From assembly GCA_051306415.1 (NCBI GenBank), contig JBPPNE010000145.1:1-16214 (forward strand): a DNA stretch of 16,214 nt. The letters are read 5' to 3'. The notes beneath the pieces are model-generated. The model was given only the letters and a program-made list of their open reading frames with translations, was not told where the DNA came from and did no database searches. A program made the translations under genes and the position numbers. The stretch's first letter is position 1; each line of letters begins with the position of its first letter. This stretch comes from CBDDRG01 sp051306415 (lineage in GTDB: Bacteria > Pseudomonadota > Gammaproteobacteria > Pseudomonadales > Porticoccaceae). Below are positions 15,508 through 16,214 of the stretch, piece after piece.

Positions 15508-16214
15508 GTGGCAATTGAAATTATCCGGGTGCCGGATCTGGGCGGCGCGGAAGAAGTCGAAGTGATCGAAATCCCCATCGCCGTCGGTGACACCATCGAA
15601 TTCGAGCAAACCCTGGTTGTGCTCGAATCCGAGAAGGCGGCGATGGAGCTGCCAGCGCCCTATGCCGGCAAGGTGGTGAAGATACTGGTGAAGGAGGGAG
15701 ACAAATTCAAGAAAGCCGGCGCTCCCATCCTCGAACTGGAAATTGTCGCCGGCGCCGCGCGGACTGTGAGCACTGCGAGCGACCAGAAGGCCGCTCAATC
15801 GGCCCAAGCGGAAAAAGTGGAGCGCGCGGACCTATCCAAGCGGACGGATAAAACTTCAGCGCCGTCAGCACCCGAGATGACGGCGGCCACCGTGCCGCCG
15901 CCTGCTTCATCGCCAGCGTCAGTGGCTACTCCAACCCTGGCGCCGGCGGCGTCGGACGCTCTTGAACCTGAGTCTGCGGTTGCGGCGGATATCTACGCCG
16001 GTCCCGCCGTTCGTCATCTGGCCCGCGAGCTCGGTGTCGATCTGAGTGAGGTCAAGGGCAGTGGCCCCCGCAGCCGCCTGCTGAAGGAGGATGTCCAGGC
16101 CTTCGTCAAGCAGGCGATGGCGGCGCCCGCCCGCTCCGGCGCGGCGATTCCGTCCGTACCGCCCATCGACTTCAGTCAGTTCGGCGCCATCGAAACCCTG
16201 GCAATGACCAAGGT
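15508..16214 (+). CDS. aceF: Pyruvate dehydrogenase E2, dihydrolipoamide acetyltransferase (3' part outside window)
   Basis: E2 is the structural core of the pyruvate dehydrogenase complex and moves the acetyl group from E1 to CoA. The start is a GTG at 15508, six bases after GAGG; the frame stays open to the window end (235 full codons). Residues 2-80 form one lipoyl domain, with the lipoylated lysine predicted as Lys43 in LESEKAAME. An Ala/Pro/Ser-rich flexible linker covers about 82-160. A peripheral-subunit-binding domain follows from Tyr163 (YAGPAVRHLARELGV, then GSGPRSRLLKEDV). The catalytic domain begins near 215-235 and is cut off. Only one lipoyl domain precedes the binding domain, against three in E. 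coli. It is in an operon with aceE; the E3 gene is not in view. Confidence 0.95.
   Translation, partial: MAIEIIRVPDLGGAEEVEVIEIPIAVGDTIEFEQTLVVLESEKAAMELPAPYAGKVVKILVKEGDKFKKAGAPILELEIVAGAARTVSTASDQKAAQSAQAEKVERADLSKRTDKTSAPSAPEMTAATVPPPASSPASVATPTLAPAASDALEPESAVAADIYAGPAVRHLARELGVDLSEVKGSGPRSRLLKEDVQAFVKQAMAAPARSGAAIPSVPPIDFSQFGAIETLAMTK

Overview
The window reads as gammaproteobacterial chromosome. The evidence is the homodimeric-type aceE followed by aceF, the divergent bepA/perM pair as in Escherichia coli, and a pitrilysin-type M16 protease. Base composition looks moderately GC-rich. A marine Cellvibrionales-like host is only a guess from overall gene style. Apart from the IS end and two decayed-looking fragments, the genes look like ordinary chromosomal genes.

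Layout, left to right. (1) 1-196: the 3' end of an IS3-family insertion sequence, with the transposase C-terminus and a probable right inverted repeat ending in CA. (2) 242-448, minus: a small unrecognised acidic protein with a good ribosome binding site. (3) 449-929: gene-free, with a frame-broken hydrophobic reading frame that may be a decayed membrane protein. (4) 930-2966, plus: a tight three-gene operon of two single-hotdog MaoC-like hydratase subunits and an acyl-CoA dehydrogenase. The first hydratase subunit lacks the catalytic Asp/His pair and the second keeps it, so they probably form a HadAB/ChsH-like heterodimer. With the dehydrogenase they would carry out two consecutive beta-oxidation-like steps on an unknown acyl-CoA. 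(5) 3185-5410, plus: a membrane-anchored PAS-GGDEF-EAL protein with an intact cyclase site and I-site but an EAL domain missing key residues.

(6) 5606-6352, minus: a TerC-family membrane protein with an upstream region holding a possible extended -10 promoter and, on the other strand, a possible fragment of a WYL-type regulator. (7) 6791-8248, minus: the periplasmic protease/chaperone BepA. It is divergent from perM (8459-9529, plus), which is followed after 29 bases by a 966-residue M16 metalloprotease (9559-12459). This block is an envelope-maintenance neighbourhood. (8) A probable terminator at 12467-12500 and a 344-base leader precede aceE (12804-15452) and aceF (15508 to the window end), which encode E1 and E2 of the pyruvate dehydrogenase complex. 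The aceF product has a single lipoyl domain in the part seen.

I found no CRISPR array, tRNA, rRNA or phage module, and no clearly new multi-gene system. The observations most worth following up are the degenerate EAL domain, the asymmetric hydratase pair with its dehydrogenase, the two possible gene remnants, and the duplicated ribosome-binding-site segment before aceF.
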